Source: Urophycis tenuis
Lineage: Eukaryota; Chordata; Actinopteri; Gadiformes; Phycidae
DNA: 64,000 bases
Direction of reading: 5' to 3'
NCBI GenBank assembly: GCA_036785325.1
Contig: JAXIVH010000029.1
Location: 3,823,821 to 3,887,820 of the forward strand
Part shown: positions 1-12,936 of the stretch, piece after piece
How positions within the stretch are numbered: position 1 is the stretch's first letter
How the letters are laid out: every line of letters begins with the position of its first letter
Made by a program: the position numbers and the translations under genes
Notes under the pieces: generated by a model
The model's input: only the letters and a program-made list of their open reading frames with translations
The model's database searches: none
What the model was told of the DNA's origin: nothing

Positions 1-650
1 TCAAGTAGACAATGTCTGCACTAGGGTCCAACAACGTCTACATTTCCTTTGTAGCCTGAGGGTCTTTGGTGTCATCCAGAAAGTGTTGCTCCTCTTCTAC
101 CATGCCGGCGTTGAGAGCATCCTGCGATATGGCATCTCAGCCTGGTTTGGCAACCTCAGTGTACATCTTAAAGCCCAGATTACCCAGCTATCACAAAGAG
201 CTATGAAAATCAGGGGAGTCAGGCAGCATCCAACACTCCAGGCCATCTTTGACAAAACTATCATCAGACAGGTTTCCACCCAGTACCAGCTTCTTCCCTC
301 AGGTAGGCACTTCAGAGTCCCCCAGTGCAGGCTCAACCGCTTTAAGAACTCCTTTGTCCCCCTGTCCTTCAAAGCCTTAAATGGCAAGCTAGCCAGAGCC
401 TAACCCCCTTTAACGTTGCTTTATCATAATGTACGACGGGCGGTGTGCAATCTGTTGGTTGTTGGCAGTGCATGTACTGTAGCTACCGTGTGTGTGTGCA
501 TGTTTGTGTGTGTGTGTGCGTTATGTATGCACTATGTTATTTTTTGTATTTTTATCAGCGCTGTATGTGTCCAAGACAAATTTCCTTCACGACGATAAAG
601 TCTTATCTTATCTTATCTTATCTTATCTTATCTTATCTTCACAAATGTTT
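1..650 (+). mobile_element. LINE 3' fragment with TTATC tail
   Basis: An open frame at 83-403 encodes a reverse-transcriptase C-terminal fragment (FYHAGVESILRYGISAWFGN ... AQITQLSQRAMKIRG). After non-coding sequence it ends acgataaagtcttatc with about seven TTATC copies, a typical fish LINE 3' terminus. It is cut by the window start. Confidence 0.75.
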
Positions 651-1137
651 GACAATATCAGTTGAATTCCAGTTGAATTTCGAATGCCATTCTCTCAATG
701 TATTGATTTGGTGCATTAATCTCCGTGGTAAATCATTGCTAGATTATCACAAACTTAGTTGTGTTTAATTGTGATTTCAGAGATAAGAGAAGGGAGTGAA
801 GTGTTGCATTCACACACCTGTGATTGACAGGCAAGATGGATTCAGGGAGCAATCAGGGAATAGATGCCGTCAGCGAAGTGTGGGAGCATTTAAACTCGAA
901 ATTGGCTCATACAATCAGCCACATTTGAACTACAAACAGATATTGTCACAGTGCAATTTTTTAGCTGACACATAGCTTTTGGCATTTATAACAAATTACA
1001 CTAATTGAGCTCTGCAAATCTTACCTACTGCACCTTTAAATGCACAGAGGCACTGAGTCATGACAAAGGACATCGAAGTGGGCATCCAGTTCACCATTAT
1101 TAACCAGTACTGAGAGAAATTCAGGAACGTTCAACTT

Positions 1138-1410
1138 ATGTCAAAGTCAAAGTGACCTTTATTGTCAATCTTACCACACAATTAGTGCAAGTAATTATAC
1201 AGAGGATCGAAATTGCGTTTCTCCAAACTCCAAATGTGCAATAATTGTAACATATAACAACAACATATAACATAACAAATAACATTAGTGCAATAACAAA
1301 ATACTGCAAAATATACACCCAGACAGACAGCGGACATATACATTTCACAAGTAGAGGAGGTGCAATATGGCATAAGTGCAAAAGTGCAGAACAGCAGCAT
1401 GGAGATACAT
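1138..1410 (-). mobile_element. LINE 3'-end fragment
   Basis: Read on the minus strand it ends gacaataaaggtcactttga with a TTTGAC-type tail, preceded by a stretch (ggagtttggagaaacgcaat) common to fish non-LTR 3' ends. No coding sequence remains. Confidence 0.5.
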
Positions 1411-1639
1411 AATGTACATCAACATGTATGGAATTTCAAATGTATGTTCTTCAGACATGTGACGTCGTCTGTGAGTGTCCATCTGACCTCACTTGTCATG
1501 TGAACTGCAGACTGTAATTACCGCCATCGCATTGCCTTCTAGGGCTAGGCTAAATCCTACCATGTACAAGTCTTTGTACATATCCTTGTAGCTGCTCAGG
1601 AGAAGCATCTGATCACTTTTGTACATGGCGATCATGTTG

Positions 1640-1832
1640 TTACTGGGTTTTTCTATTCCAAGATATTTTAAGATATTTAAAGTGTCCTGGCTTGTTGTTT
1701 GTATTGTCTATTCTTGGTGTTGTTTTGTTGTTTGTTCACTGTACTGCGCATGCACCACCAGGACAAATTCCTCAAAGGTGCAAACCGACTTGGCAATAAA
1801 GTTCTTCTGAGCTCTGACTTCTGACTTCTGAG
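1640..1832 (+). mobile_element. LINE 3'-end fragment with CTGACTT tail
   Basis: Ends ggcaataaagttcttctgag followed by CTGACTT copies, the same architecture as the neighbouring LINE tails. No ORF of note. Confidence 0.5.
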
Positions 1833-2000
1833 TCAGTCTTTTTTTTTTTTTACAGCATTTGGCTTGTGCATCTCCCTATAACCGACAAACAGTAGCATGG
1901 AAAAAAACTTAAAATTAAAGTAAAATTGCAGAACACTCCGACACAAATGCCACGCACCGGCCAATCAGAGCAGACCTTTCATCTCCGTGATCTAAAAGCT

Positions 2001-2172
2001 AAAGGGGGCATTTAGCAGATGCTTTTGTCTTATAATCAGTACATTTGTGGGGGTTCGACATGTGGACAGTTGGAGGAGGAGGAGGGGGGATCAAGGGGAT
2101 TGAACAACCAACCCTATGGTTAGCGGACGACCCGCTCTGTCCACCCACTCTACCCCACTGAGCTACTGCCGC
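2001..2172 (-). mobile_element. tRNA-derived SINE, family A
   Basis: Minus copy. A-box-like gtagctcagtgg and a degenerate B box lead into tccacatgtcgaacccccac, then a 3' tail with aaaagcatctgctaaatgcc. Family A copies also occur at 2577, 13163, 14371, 19591, 29948, 35473, 38073, 46076, 59231, 59763 and 61404. Confidence 0.85.
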
Positions 2173-2576
2173 GATCTGCCTCCTTTCTCCTGAGGTGCTC
2201 TGTCCTCCTATGTTAAGGGGAAGTTTGATCACGCAAAGCAGATCACAGGGGCGCGGTGAGCTCGGTGGATTAACGTTTTAAAAGGAGAGGATTAGGTTGT
2301 TTTGTTCCCGCTATTTGATCCTAGTAATTGGTTTCGGTGCCAAGTAGCTTCAGCGTCTCAAAGCAAAGTGTGTGCTCTTTGGTTGCCACATAGCCTGTGT
2401 GGCGGTTCTACAAGGAGGCCTGAATGGGCTTGGACCAGCGTCATGGAACTGGATGCTACAGCAATATCGTCTTTTTTCCTTTAAAAAACATTTAAATGAT
2501 AGTAATGTTACAAAATAATTATAATAGCATAATCATACAACAACACCTTAACAATAACAATAGAACACAATAACAT

Positions 2577-2747
2577 GGGGCAGCAGTAGCTCAGTGGGTA
2601 GAGCGGGTGGATAGAGCAGGTCGTCCACCGGGCTGGTGGTTCGATCCCCTTGATCCCCCTCCTCCTTCCACTGTTCACATGTCGAACCCCTCAAATGTAT
2701 TGATTGTAAGTCGCTTTGGACAAAAGCGCCGGCTAAATGCCCCTTTA
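2577..2747 (+). mobile_element. tRNA-derived SINE, family A
   Basis: gcagtagctcagtgggtaga (A box), ggttcgatcccc (B box), tail gtcgctttggacaaaagcgc. Near full length with point changes. Confidence 0.88.
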
Positions 2748-2843
2748 ACATAACAATATATGTTATGATATCATAATATATATGATAAATACCAATAATA
2801 ATTCTGGTATTTTTACCGCTGTGTTGCCAAACCAATTACTCTG

Positions 2844-3600
2844 TAGTGTTGGGAAGTTCGACTCTTTTTACTGTCTCAGATCTTTTACTCTCAGACAGTA
2901 AATTGAACAAATCTTTTTTGGAGTAATTTCATTCATTTTTACAGCAGATAGCGCTGTAGCCCTCTTGTGAGTGTTGTAAAAAAGACGCGGTTCTCAAACA
3001 CTTAAAAATGAAAAAATGAAAAATGAAAAATGAAGGCAACATGGTTTACTTCAGCTGACAAAGTTTACACAAAATGTCACAAGCAATTCAAACCATGTGA
3101 AAACCTAGGAAAGCAAATACACACCACAATAAAGCAACTTGTGTCCTGTATCCTCCCTGCCACTGTTGTTTGACAGCACGACACGACAGTGACTGGGTAG
3201 CTGTCATGTGACAAATGAACGAGAGACTGATCCGAATGAATGAACGAGAACGAACCGTTCAGCCCGAGCTGCCTGTCACGTGACAAATGAACGAGAGACC
3301 GATCCGTATGATCGATCTGGTGAACGAACTGTTGTGGTTACTGCTCGTCACACAGCCTGAGCGGCCTGGCTGACACGTGACAAATGAACGAGAACCTGAG
3401 GACAGACGCACAGTCGAGTGAGTCGTGAACTAATCATTTCCATTTCCTGTCCTGTTGACTGAGTTTATGCAGCTGCCATGTGGCCAGGGAAGGCACTGCA
3501 TGAAAATGAACGAATCACTCACTGAGACGACTCATTACTCCCGAGTCATAGAAAAGATTAGTTCATATTGAACGAATCGTTCACGAACGACACATCACTA
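2844..3600. mobile_element. non-autonomous hAT-like element with perfect 8-bp TSD
   Basis: Ends tagtgttgggaagttcg and cgaacgacacatcacta are imperfect inverted repeats. They are flanked on both sides by ttactctg (2836-2843, 3601-3608). The interior repeats GAACGA-type motifs (aatgaacgagag at several places). No transposase ORF. Confidence 0.8.
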
Positions 3601-3831
3601 TTACTCTGCTACCACTCACCTGAAGTAATAGTGCCCTGAATGGAGCCACTTCAGACTTAGGTAGGTACAAACTACACACAACAGCGAGGGGGTTGGGTGG
3701 GGGGGGTATTCAGACCACACCCGTGCAACCCTTCGTCTTTTCAAAACTGAGTTTGTCAGTTGTCTTTGAGGTGTTTATATACTTCTTGACATTGTCCAGA
3801 CAAGATATCTGTTAGCTGCATAGTGGCTACA

Positions 3832-4333
3832 TCCAGAGGTAGAAGTAACAAACTACATTTACTCACGTTAGTGTATTAAGTAGTTTTTTTGTGTATTTTG
3901 TATTTTTGAAGTATAATTTAAAATTGGTATTTTGTATTTTACTTGACTATGTTTTGAGTGAAGTATTGTACTTAGTTACATTATAAATCCGATCCGTTAC
4001 CAAGTTAAAAAAAAAAGCCCAATGAAAACCTACAGGGGAAAAATACGCGCTAGGAAACCAACAGAGTGATGAATGATGATGTGAGGAGCACTGGCGTCAA
4101 TATTTTGGATTTATGACCCCTTGTCCTCTCTTCACGACCCTGACCCCCCACACACAGACTCACAAAAAGTAACGAAGTAACTTAAAGTACATTATAAATT
4201 AACTACTTTTTACTTCTACTTGAGTACATTTTTAGAAGGGTAATTTTACTTGTACTTGAGTAATATTTCATTAAAGTATTGATACTTTTACTTGAGTACA
4301 ATATTGTTTTTAGATACTGTTATCCGTCACTGT
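3832..4333. mobile_element. DNA-transposon-like repeat rich in GTACTT motifs
   Basis: Begins cagaggtagaagtaacaaac and ends ttatccgtcactg. The interior has opposed tacttgagtaca / tgtattttacttg segments typical of a common teleost non-autonomous element. The target duplication is not clear, so the ends are approximate. Confidence 0.5.
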
Positions 4334-4584
4334 TAGACACCAGTTTGGTATCTTCACTAATGCTCTGGCAGAGTGAGATGAAACACACAAATCTGGGTCA
4401 GTGTTAGCACGCTACACCTGTGTTTCTCTTGTCAATCACGCATTTCCACACCGCCCTTCTTTCCTCCGTTTCTTTTTATTTGACTTCATATGAAGTCGAT
4501 TCACATTATTGCTCCAGCTTCAAATAAACTCTAAGGCGACTGGGGTTTTAGATGGACTGATGCAACGGACATAGGGAATGTGTA

Positions 4585-4623
4585 TGTGTGATTGTGTGAG
4601 TGAGTGTGTGTGTGAGTGTGTGT

Positions 4624-4654
<31 letters not shown>

Positions 4655-4676
4655 GGGGGGGGGGTGGCATTACAGT
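4585..4676. repeat. GT repeat running into about 28-nt G tract
   Basis: (TG)n with gagtg variants, then an almost uninterrupted G run near 4637-4664. It is flanked by apparently unique DNA. Confidence 0.95.
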
Positions 4677-5849
4677 CAGGGCTGTAATGATTTGATATCG
4701 TTCATTAGCTTCTAATGACAATAAATCCTCAATGCAGTTAACGCAGTGAGGTGGGCTGCAGCGTTTGCAAAGCTGACACTGCAATGCAATTACAGGCACA
4801 CTGTGTCCCGGCACCAAAGTGGATCAGAAGCAGCAGCTGGCAACACCACAGCACTCTCATTACCCCCAATGCTCACAGCTTAATTTGAAATCTATTTCAA
4901 TTTTTAAACACCACTCGGCTAGAAAAGAAGCTAGTCTGATGCAGCTCTTAGAGAAGCTAAGTGCCTTGCCTTTTTTTGCACGTTCAGGGAAATGAACAGG
5001 CTTGCCAACAGGCAAGGCTGGCAAATGCTTGGAGCCCTGAGCCGCTAGGGGGCTCTCACGACCTGGTCTCAGCGTACTTGCTGCTCGCCGTTGAACAAGT
5101 TGTCATACTGAATGGCATTGGGAACTAAGGGGGCGGGGCGTAGCGGAGGGTCAAATCAAGTCATCAAGTTACGACCACAAGAAGAGTAGTTGAAAAGAAG
5201 AAGCAGGAGACATTCGTAAGTTTTATTTTATTTTTCTTTCTCACAACTTAAAACTGTCAAAAAAATAGCTATTTGATGCGAACTAAATGGTTGAATTATG
5301 TGTGTATGTCGTAATTATTACATCACAATTAAAGATGTTTATGATTAAAACAAATAGGTTCCCTGAAAACAGATGCAATGTACTTACAAAATAATATGTT
5401 AGTTAGCAAAAAAAAAACTATAACTGTGTTGATTTAGTGATCCTGATAATGAAAAGTGGATCTTACCCACTCTCCCGTAAATGGCATTCATCCAATTTTA
5501 TTTCAAAATGTCGCACTGTGGTTGAGCAATAACATTTAGCTTGCTGTAGCCTACATCTTTTTCAGACACTCATTGAAGATGTCAGCCCTGACAAAAAGAA
5601 CCACAATGCTGAAATGTTTAAACTTACTGTTTCTGAATAAGACTTATATACCTATATTTGTTTTCTTTATTTTCCAGTGTGTTGTCAGTCTATTATCATT
5701 CGTTTACTTCATTTCTCATTTTGCAGTTAGGACACAAATAACACAACAAGAATTATCAATCAATCAATCAATCATCAATCGGTCATCTCACTTTCTGGTC
5801 ATCTCACTTCAAAACTGATCATTCCACTACCTAATCCGACATGCTACAT

Positions 5850-6085
5850 CTTGTGTATACTACTTACCTCTATAGTGTATGCGTAGATGTATGTACATTT
5901 ATTTATATCTTTTATATTTTTTATATATCTTTTTGTATATTGTTACATAGGTTTATATTATATATTTATATATTCTAACACTCTAGCTATACGTAGAGTG
6001 TCTGTCTCTTTTTTTTTTTTTTGAGTTTTTAACAAATGCAATTTCCCTCAGAGATCACTAAAGTATTTCTGTTTGTCTGAATAAT
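5850..6085 (+). mobile_element. LINE 3' UTR fragment (type with 'ccctcagagatca' end)
   Basis: Shares gtatattg..acataggtttatattat, tatacgtagagtgtctgtct and caatttccctcagagatca with 55378-55592. This is the 3' UTR of one LINE family that ends in a GTCTGT microsatellite. Confidence 0.65.
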
Positions 6086-6089
6086 TAAT

Positions 6090-7560
6090 TGATTAATCCC
6101 CCTGACATAACCCTTAAAGGTTGAATATGGAGATTGTTTATGAAAAGCTATATCTTTTCTAAAATAATACACCCACAGGGCATTTAGAGGGGTGAAGAAT
6201 AAAAGTATTGCTTTTCCATAAAAAATTATATTTGGTGTAAATTAATTATTTTAATTTTGACTATGACGTCTGTTAACATGGTACCAGCCAGCAGCCACCA
6301 TTGTGTGTCAATTCTCCACTGTTTTCCTGCCTCCTCCCGGTCGTGTGCGTTTGTTTTGAATTAAGCTTTTTTATGATCAATCAGTGGATCAATGGATTAT
6401 CATATGCAACTTATGATGCATGTGATTTGTTTAGTCTTGTTTAGTTGTTTAGTCTATATTTGTTTAGTCTCACGTGTCATAAACAAGAGATTACAGTTTA
6501 CTGGGTGCATTTGTGTTGTGAGTTTTAAGATGAGAGTTTTATTTTTTCCTCCTGTGACACCGGGTCTGAGACTCTGATCATGCAGGGTTGGTTTTCAGCC
6601 ACTAAGTGGAAGGCAGAGAACCTCCACTCTCTGTTTAACAAGTCACATGTCATTTATCTAACACCACTCTATGTTGTTTTTAATGTGACGCTGAATATGT
6701 GCTCTTCTGCAAACCAAATTGCCCCTTAAGGGACATTTAATGACTTGAATTTGAAGTTGAAGTTCACAACTAGTCTGAAGCTGTTTAATGACGGTAAAAA
6801 TGAAGCATAAGGTAAATATCCTGTATAGTTCTTCTGCTCTGTGCTACTCTGATTAGAGCGGCATCCTTAGCAATGGTGTGTTATACTTAGGAATTGTCTG
6901 GCAAGTGACTTCAAGAATATTTTTTCTGTTGTTGTTGTTGCCTATCTTGATCAGTAGATGCTGGTATTCTGGTAATTCTCCATATTAAAACTTTAATTAA
7001 CTAAACGTAATATGGTGACTTCAGTATTGTGATAGTTTGTGATAGATTTACATTACTAACTAAATTAAAGGAGAGTAATTTGTAACTAACCAAGCAAATA
7101 TTTAAAGTAACACTGACATCCCAGTACAAAAGTATACACATACACACCAGACAGACAACTTTCCCCCATTTCTGACTCAATGTTTTTAGGGTCCTCATCT
7201 GAAAAAACAAAACACAGTTCACAAACTTCCAGAGCTTTGACACTAATTCAAATGACACACAAAAAAAGAAAAAAAAAAACTGTGCCGGCCTCACACATGT
7301 CGGACTCATCAGGATGTTCTTCTGCAAATTGTATATTAGAATTAAAATTCTGAGCATGCATCAGGAAAGAGACAGAACACAAGCTTCTATCCCCTGGATG
7401 CAGAATGTAATGAAAAAATAATATGGTGATAGCAAGCATATAAATATGAACCTGACGCATCCAACTTGACGTCATCCAGACACATAACATCTGCACAAAA
7501 GCACAAACATTTAATAGAAAATGAATTCAAGTCAACAAATACTACTCATTGTCCTAGTGC
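6090..7560. other. intergenic DNA, nothing recognised
   Basis: AT-rich, no convincing ORF or tandem array. Short poly-T and GTT runs only. It may hold old repeats too diverged to name. Confidence 0.5.
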
Positions 7561-7563
7561 CTC

Positions 7564-7770
7564 TTAATGACCCAATTCCTTGCGCCCGACTTTGCAGAGG
7601 GGGAACTCACACCCCTCTGCATCCTCCGGTGACCAGAAATGTGACTTCCCAATGTTTACTAGGTCCTCATACGTCTCATCCCCTTGGAAAATGACTCTTG
7701 GTGGAGTCTCGTCAAGCACTATCCGCTGGTACCGCCCAGAACTAGTTTTGCTTCTTGGCCTCCATGCCAT
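7564..7770 (-). pseudogene. unidentified coding-like fragment, 68 codons
   Basis: An ORF with ordinary amino-acid composition: GRYQRIVLDETPPRVIFQGD then ETYEDLVNIGKSHFW and CEFPLCKVGRKELGH. It is unlike the low-complexity ORFs around it and could be an exon or transposon remnant. I do not recognise the family. No clear splice sites or partner exons. Confidence 0.3.
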
Positions 7771-8344
7771 GGGGGCCAGTCTTATCTAAAATCAAGATGA
7801 AAAATCTATTCATACTTATTCATACCTTTCATACAATCAGTATCTGTGGCATACAGTTCCGAACCTTCAGCACTTTGCCATTGTTCTGCATTGTCTTTTT
7901 GCACAGTGAAAACTGTTTTTTTTTTACAGCTCCCCCTATGGCATTCTTGGACTCGTTGAAAGCCGCTGCTGCGCCTGTAATGTAGATGTACCTTTAAGCT
8001 GACCATTGTGCAAAGTGATCCTGGGGACCCACTTCCCTGCATGTTTCAGATGCTTCTGTCTTCCAACACATCTGATTCAACTTGAGTGGAGATCAGACTC
8101 AGCTTTTCATTTGTATCATGTATGCTGGAAGAGGGACTTGACAAAGGCCTTGTTGCAGGCTGAACAGTTGTCAAATAAAACTCTTTGCATTTGGAGCTGA
8201 ATGTGCAGCATCCTCCCTTTATCCATGCTGGAAGAGGGGAACATCTAAAAATACTGGGCACTGGGTCCCCAGATCATGATTGATCCAAAAATTCACACAA
8301 GGATGTAGGATGTCGGATGTCTGATTTTTTTGCAGAGATGACAT

Positions 8345-8930
8345 TTCATGTAGTAAAATAAAATAAAATGAAATTACAGTGAAATGAAATTACAGTTATG
8401 CAATATGAATGGATAACATGTTATGCAGATGAAAGTGACAAATTGTAAAGTTTGATAACCACAGGCAGGAATGATTTCCTATGTTGCTCTGTGGTGCATC
8501 TCGGTGAGAGGAGTCTTCTGCTGAAGGTACTCCTCCGCTGAGCCAGGGTGGAAAAGAGAGGGTGAGAGGCATTGTCCATGATAGTCCGTAGCCTGGACAG
8601 CATCCTCCTATCTGCCAGCATGTCCAATTCCTCACCCACTACATCACCAGCCCTCTTGATGAGTCTATTAAGTCTGTTAGTGTCCGCAACCCTCATCCCA
8701 CTGCCCCAGCATGTGACAGCGAAGAAGATCGCACTGGCAACAACAGACTCATAGAACATCCTCAGCATTGTCCTGCAGATGTTGAAGGACCTTAGCCTCC
8801 TCAGAAAGAATAGTCGGCTTTGGCCCTTCTTATAGACAGCCTCTGAGTTCCTGGCCCAGTCCAACTTGTTGTTGAAGTAAAGACAGCCTAATGAAGACAA
8901 CCTTGTGATCCGTCCGCTCACCAAACGATC
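8345..8930 (-). mobile_element. LINE reverse-transcriptase C-terminal fragment
   Basis: A 167-codon frame (8421-8924) reads NNKLDWARNSEAVYKKGQSR, LFFLRRLRSF, TNRLNRLIKRAGDVVG and HRKSFLPVVIKLYN, the typical C-terminus of a fish non-LTR reverse transcriptase. It is followed in sense by an ATTTCATTTTATTTTA-like tail. 5'-truncated. Confidence 0.8.
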
Positions 8931-9256
8931 CTGTGTATTTAGAGGGTTTCAAGGGTTGACGTGGCCTTCGAAGGTCCCAAAGAAGAAGTCGCCTTCAAAG
9001 GCTGCGAAGGCCGTGTCCTTCAAGGCATGCAGCCCCTGAATTGGGACACAGCTATAATGAGGATGTTACCTCCGCTGTGTCCTACGACCTGTATCCATGG
9101 TGACAGTGACAAAGATACCAAAGATAAGTGTTTGGTTAAACTGATGTATTCGATGGCTGAAGCTGTGATAAAATGACCTTGGTGCAAATATTATTGTAGG
9201 TTTTTCGCAAAATGGAAAGCTGCTTAGACTTAGTTGGACATAATCATGTCCAATAT

Positions 9257-9720
9257 TGCTATATACATTTACATTTACATTTAGGGCATTTAGCAGACAT
9301 TTTTATCCAAAGCGACTTATAAAGAGTACATTTGTCATAAGAAGGTGAAACATTTAATTGCTACTAATACAGTAAGAAAGTCACCAGAACAAGTTTAAAG
9401 CATTTCAATTGCTAGGTCAACCATTGCTAGTATACAACATCTCTGACTCAGTGCCGAGTTACAAAGAGTGATTAAAGTGCCAAGACGTACAACAAATAAG
9501 AGGGTAGGGTTATGCAGGGTTCAGATGAACTCTGAACAAGTGGGTCTTGAGTCTGAAATCGCCCAGGACAACCAGCGGAGTGCCGTCTTCAGGAAAGCAG
9601 CTGAGGAGGGCATCCATCTCGTCGAAGACGTCATGGAAGGGACCCGGAGGACGGTAGATGACGGCAATGTAGAGCTTGATGGGAATGCTGATAGCAACAG
9701 TGTGAAGTTCAAACACTGAT
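9257..9720 (-). mobile_element. internally deleted L2-type LINE
   Basis: In minus sense, an APE-endonuclease piece (IAVIYRPPGPFHDVFDEMDA, LVVLGDF) is fused in frame to the reverse-transcriptase C-terminus RLKTHLFRVHLNPA. Then come the L2 3' UTR and the tail aaagcgactt/taaatgtaaatg. The whole RT core is missing. Confidence 0.8.
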
Positions 9721-10236
9721 CTGGTCAGGTGTTCATATAGCTTTGGGTTTGTTTATTTTGAAAGCAACATAGATTTTTACAATTACGCTATAAAGTCATT
9801 GGGAAATTTGATGGATAACAATCATTTTCAAAACATTTGCGTCACAGATTTTCGATCAACGACAGTCACACGTTGACACTTCGTCATTTGGAAGTACACG
9901 TACTGGCATGTGTCACACGACACTCAAAAATCGAAATACTACTGGGTTTGACTGTTGACAACGGCGTTCAGAGCACACCGTACAAATAAGCAAGCAGAGG
10001 TGACATGTTGTTGCTCTACCTGGGGTTAGTAGAGAGAAACCATTCACACTCTAAACTTTGAACCATGTAACTTTATCACTGCACTCATCCCTTTTGTCCA
10101 TGAGTATTAATACATTTTATAAACATGCTACGCTATCTTTTGACCGTGTAGTTTTGTAAAATCAAAGATTTGGCGAAAATTCTTTTTAGCAAAAAATGAA
10201 ACAATGTCAGTGATTACAACAGGGCCCTACAAAATA
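9721..10236. other. intergenic DNA, nothing recognised
   Basis: AT-rich and without arrays or convincing ORFs. Confidence 0.5.
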
Positions 10237-10280
<44 letters not shown>

Positions 10281-10312
10281 TATTTATTTTTATTTTTTTA
10301 TTATTATAAATA
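10237..10312. repeat. (TTA)n microsatellite
   Basis: Uninterrupted TTA trinucleotides for about 50 bp, then degenerate TTATTT. Confidence 0.95.
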
Positions 10313-10667
10313 GCCTCAAAGTAGAAGAGAAGCCCTCTGATTAGAAGCAATGAATCCCTCTTCCCTCTACAGTTCCCCACAGGCCATATTGATTTAGTGA
10401 GAAGAACACGATTTAACTGTTGTTGTGGAGTGGTCATCAACACTAATGTGCTTTTTTACAGGATGTTCAGTAAAAGTGCCATTAACAGTGTTGTACATTG
10501 CAGGTTAACGTGTTTTAGCCTGCAGTTTATGAGTCAGTATGGTGTAGTTTAAAGTCCAAAAGCAAAATGTACATGAGGATTATGGGGTTAGCTTGTTCTG
10601 GGAAAAAAGTGATGACGTGGTTTGCACAAAAAGAACTTTCGCAAGAACTTTGGCACCAATGTTCAGC

Positions 10668-10673
10668 TTTATT
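10668..10673 (-). promoter_or_regulatory. candidate poly(A) signal AATAAA
   Basis: Minus-strand gaAATAAAgc, followed in transcript sense by a T/GT-rich stretch (gttctttttgtgc) about 30-40 nt on, as expected of a cleavage downstream element. It sits 2.3 kb after the stop. Confidence 0.4.
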
Positions 10674-11637
10674 TCATCTTTTTTTTTTTACATAAGTGAA
10701 CAATATACAAAAATATAAAGTACCAAAACTTCACAGTGTCCAAAAAGGCAGTGATCAAAGTCATACTCACAGATGGGCGTGTGCACTTGTTTATATATTT
10801 GGGAGAACAAGTGAAAAGAATCATTTGTTCGTCCATTGATGTTATATAGCTATTAGTTTTATGAAACATGAGTCTTGCCGTTTTTCAAATGCAAAAGCAC
10901 ATGCGCACACTCTCGCACGCGCACACAAACATACACATATACAGGACCACTACTTGGGCTCTTGCTACATAATAATTTAAAAAGAATTGCATCTAGTCAT
11001 TATTCCTCCATTGGTCCTTCCTGCTCTTGGTGCTAACAATGTAGCTTATATTTCCCATTCACTTAAAGGTGCATTAGTAAGATTTAAGAGCTATTGACTA
11101 TGTCTCAGTTGAGAGGCGGATTCTTGTGACCTTCATATTCATTGAGGCAACTAAATGTTAGGGTACCTACTTGAAAAGTGGTTGACTGTGCCTGCCTCCT
11201 TCTGAGCCAAATTACATTTTTAACCACTCCTGGCAAATGAGGGCAACTCTTCCGTGATTGGTTCACGAAATCCATCTTGTCCGTCAATCACAGGTGCGTG
11301 AAATGCAACACTTCTCAATGGCAAAAAACATGTGGTTGGAGGGAGCAGAGAGAGGGAGGGGATTTCAATTTGGTTCTGCAATTTTCTGCATCTCTTTGTA
11401 CAACTCTAAAATCTTATCTACAGCACCTTTAACTTTAACAATAAACTAACAACACACAAAATGTATGCAACATACATCTCACAGTAAGGGTTTGAATATA
11501 ATCAACAGCAGTTTAAAAAGGAGGGGAACTACTCATTTGTATATAGTGCTGTTTAATTGAATGAATCATTGTGTACTTTTTTTGGCTTGGAAAGCAACCA
11601 TAACCATATGTGAATAGAGGCTGATTGCATTAATGGC

Positions 11638-11640
<3 letters not shown>

Positions 11641-11690
<50 letters not shown>
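11641..11690. repeat. (CA)n microsatellite
   Basis: About 25 CA units. It lies within the putative 3' UTR. Confidence 0.95.
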
Positions 11691-12083
11691 TCACACGCGA
11701 ACCAATGCCCAGTTTTGTTGATTAATGCCTTTCATGTGATCAACAGCACTTGAGAGAAGCATGAGAAGCATGACAGGGTGAAAGACGCTGCGGTAAAGAG
11801 GCTGTCATCATGGTTTGTCCACGAGGGGGGGGGGCAACCTCCCGATGACATCAACAACGAATACGTTTTCTGGCGTTCGCTCAAAAAAGAACAGCATCCC
11901 TCCAAAGGGAATCTTTGACACAACACACCGTACACTTCTGCACACTCTCACCACTAGAAGCTGCGCTGAATCACATTGCAGTGGGACGCAAATTATCACG
12001 CGTTCACCTGTTTCCTTTACAACAGAATGGTTGGCAAGCATGAGTCTCAAACCGATAGCCTTTAAAAGGGGTCCTATCCTGTT

Positions 12084-12089
12084 TTTATT
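12084..12089 (-). promoter_or_regulatory. alternative poly(A) signal AATAAA
   Basis: Minus-strand taAATAAAaac about 870 nt after the stop codon. It is a possible proximal site; the downstream element is less clear than at 10668. Confidence 0.25.
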
Positions 12090-12892
12090 TATGTATGCTT
12101 TTTTTTACTGTCCACTTGTTTCGGTCCACTCCGCTAAGCATTCTAAAGATGGAAAGAAGTGGGCTCCAGCACGGCCTGTTCTCCCACTGTTCATCCTCCA
12201 CTGAAGCAGTTGAAGAAGTAGCTGTTCCACAGCACTCCATCGTATCCAAAGGATTGTCTCAGAGGAGGGAACTAAGTCCTACTGTACAGCTCACAGCGTA
12301 AACATCGGGAGTGGCTGATCATCTATGAAGCCAGGGTGGTTAATTTGAGAACGAAACAAATGTCTTTCAATTGCCACGGACAAAACAAAAATGGCGCAGC
12401 ATTGCTGAATTGTTACAAGATGTCGCTGAACTCAGTAAGGGGAGTCCTTAAAGTCTTAAAAACACGGTGGAATGGAAACCTCCAAAGTAATAGTCCCGTA
12501 AACCAAGAGAATGTCAGAGTGGGCATGCTTGAACGGCATTATAGCGCCCCCAAAACCCAAACACATGCTCTTGCCACAATGTGACACGCCGTTCTGCTCA
12601 ACACTCCCCTCACATCACGTTGTCGGGCTCTCTGGATGAAGCACTAAAGTGGTCCCTCGCCTTTCCGTCTGTCCTTCCTTGAAAGTGTCTTAATCAGTCC
12701 CCTGTGAAGACGTGCAGCTTAAGCCCCCCCTCCCACCCCCAAGATGCCCTCAAAACTAAAAACTGTTGTGTTGCGATTTTGTCGTCAAAAAGCAGGCTCC
12801 CTCTGTTGTCTTCAGTTGGCGTTCCCCCGACAGCGACTTCCAGGCTCGGTGTGGGGGGGTGGAGGTGACAGGGGTCAGTGGGTCGTCAGTGG

Positions 12893-12895
12893 TGT

Positions 12896-12936
<41 letters not shown>

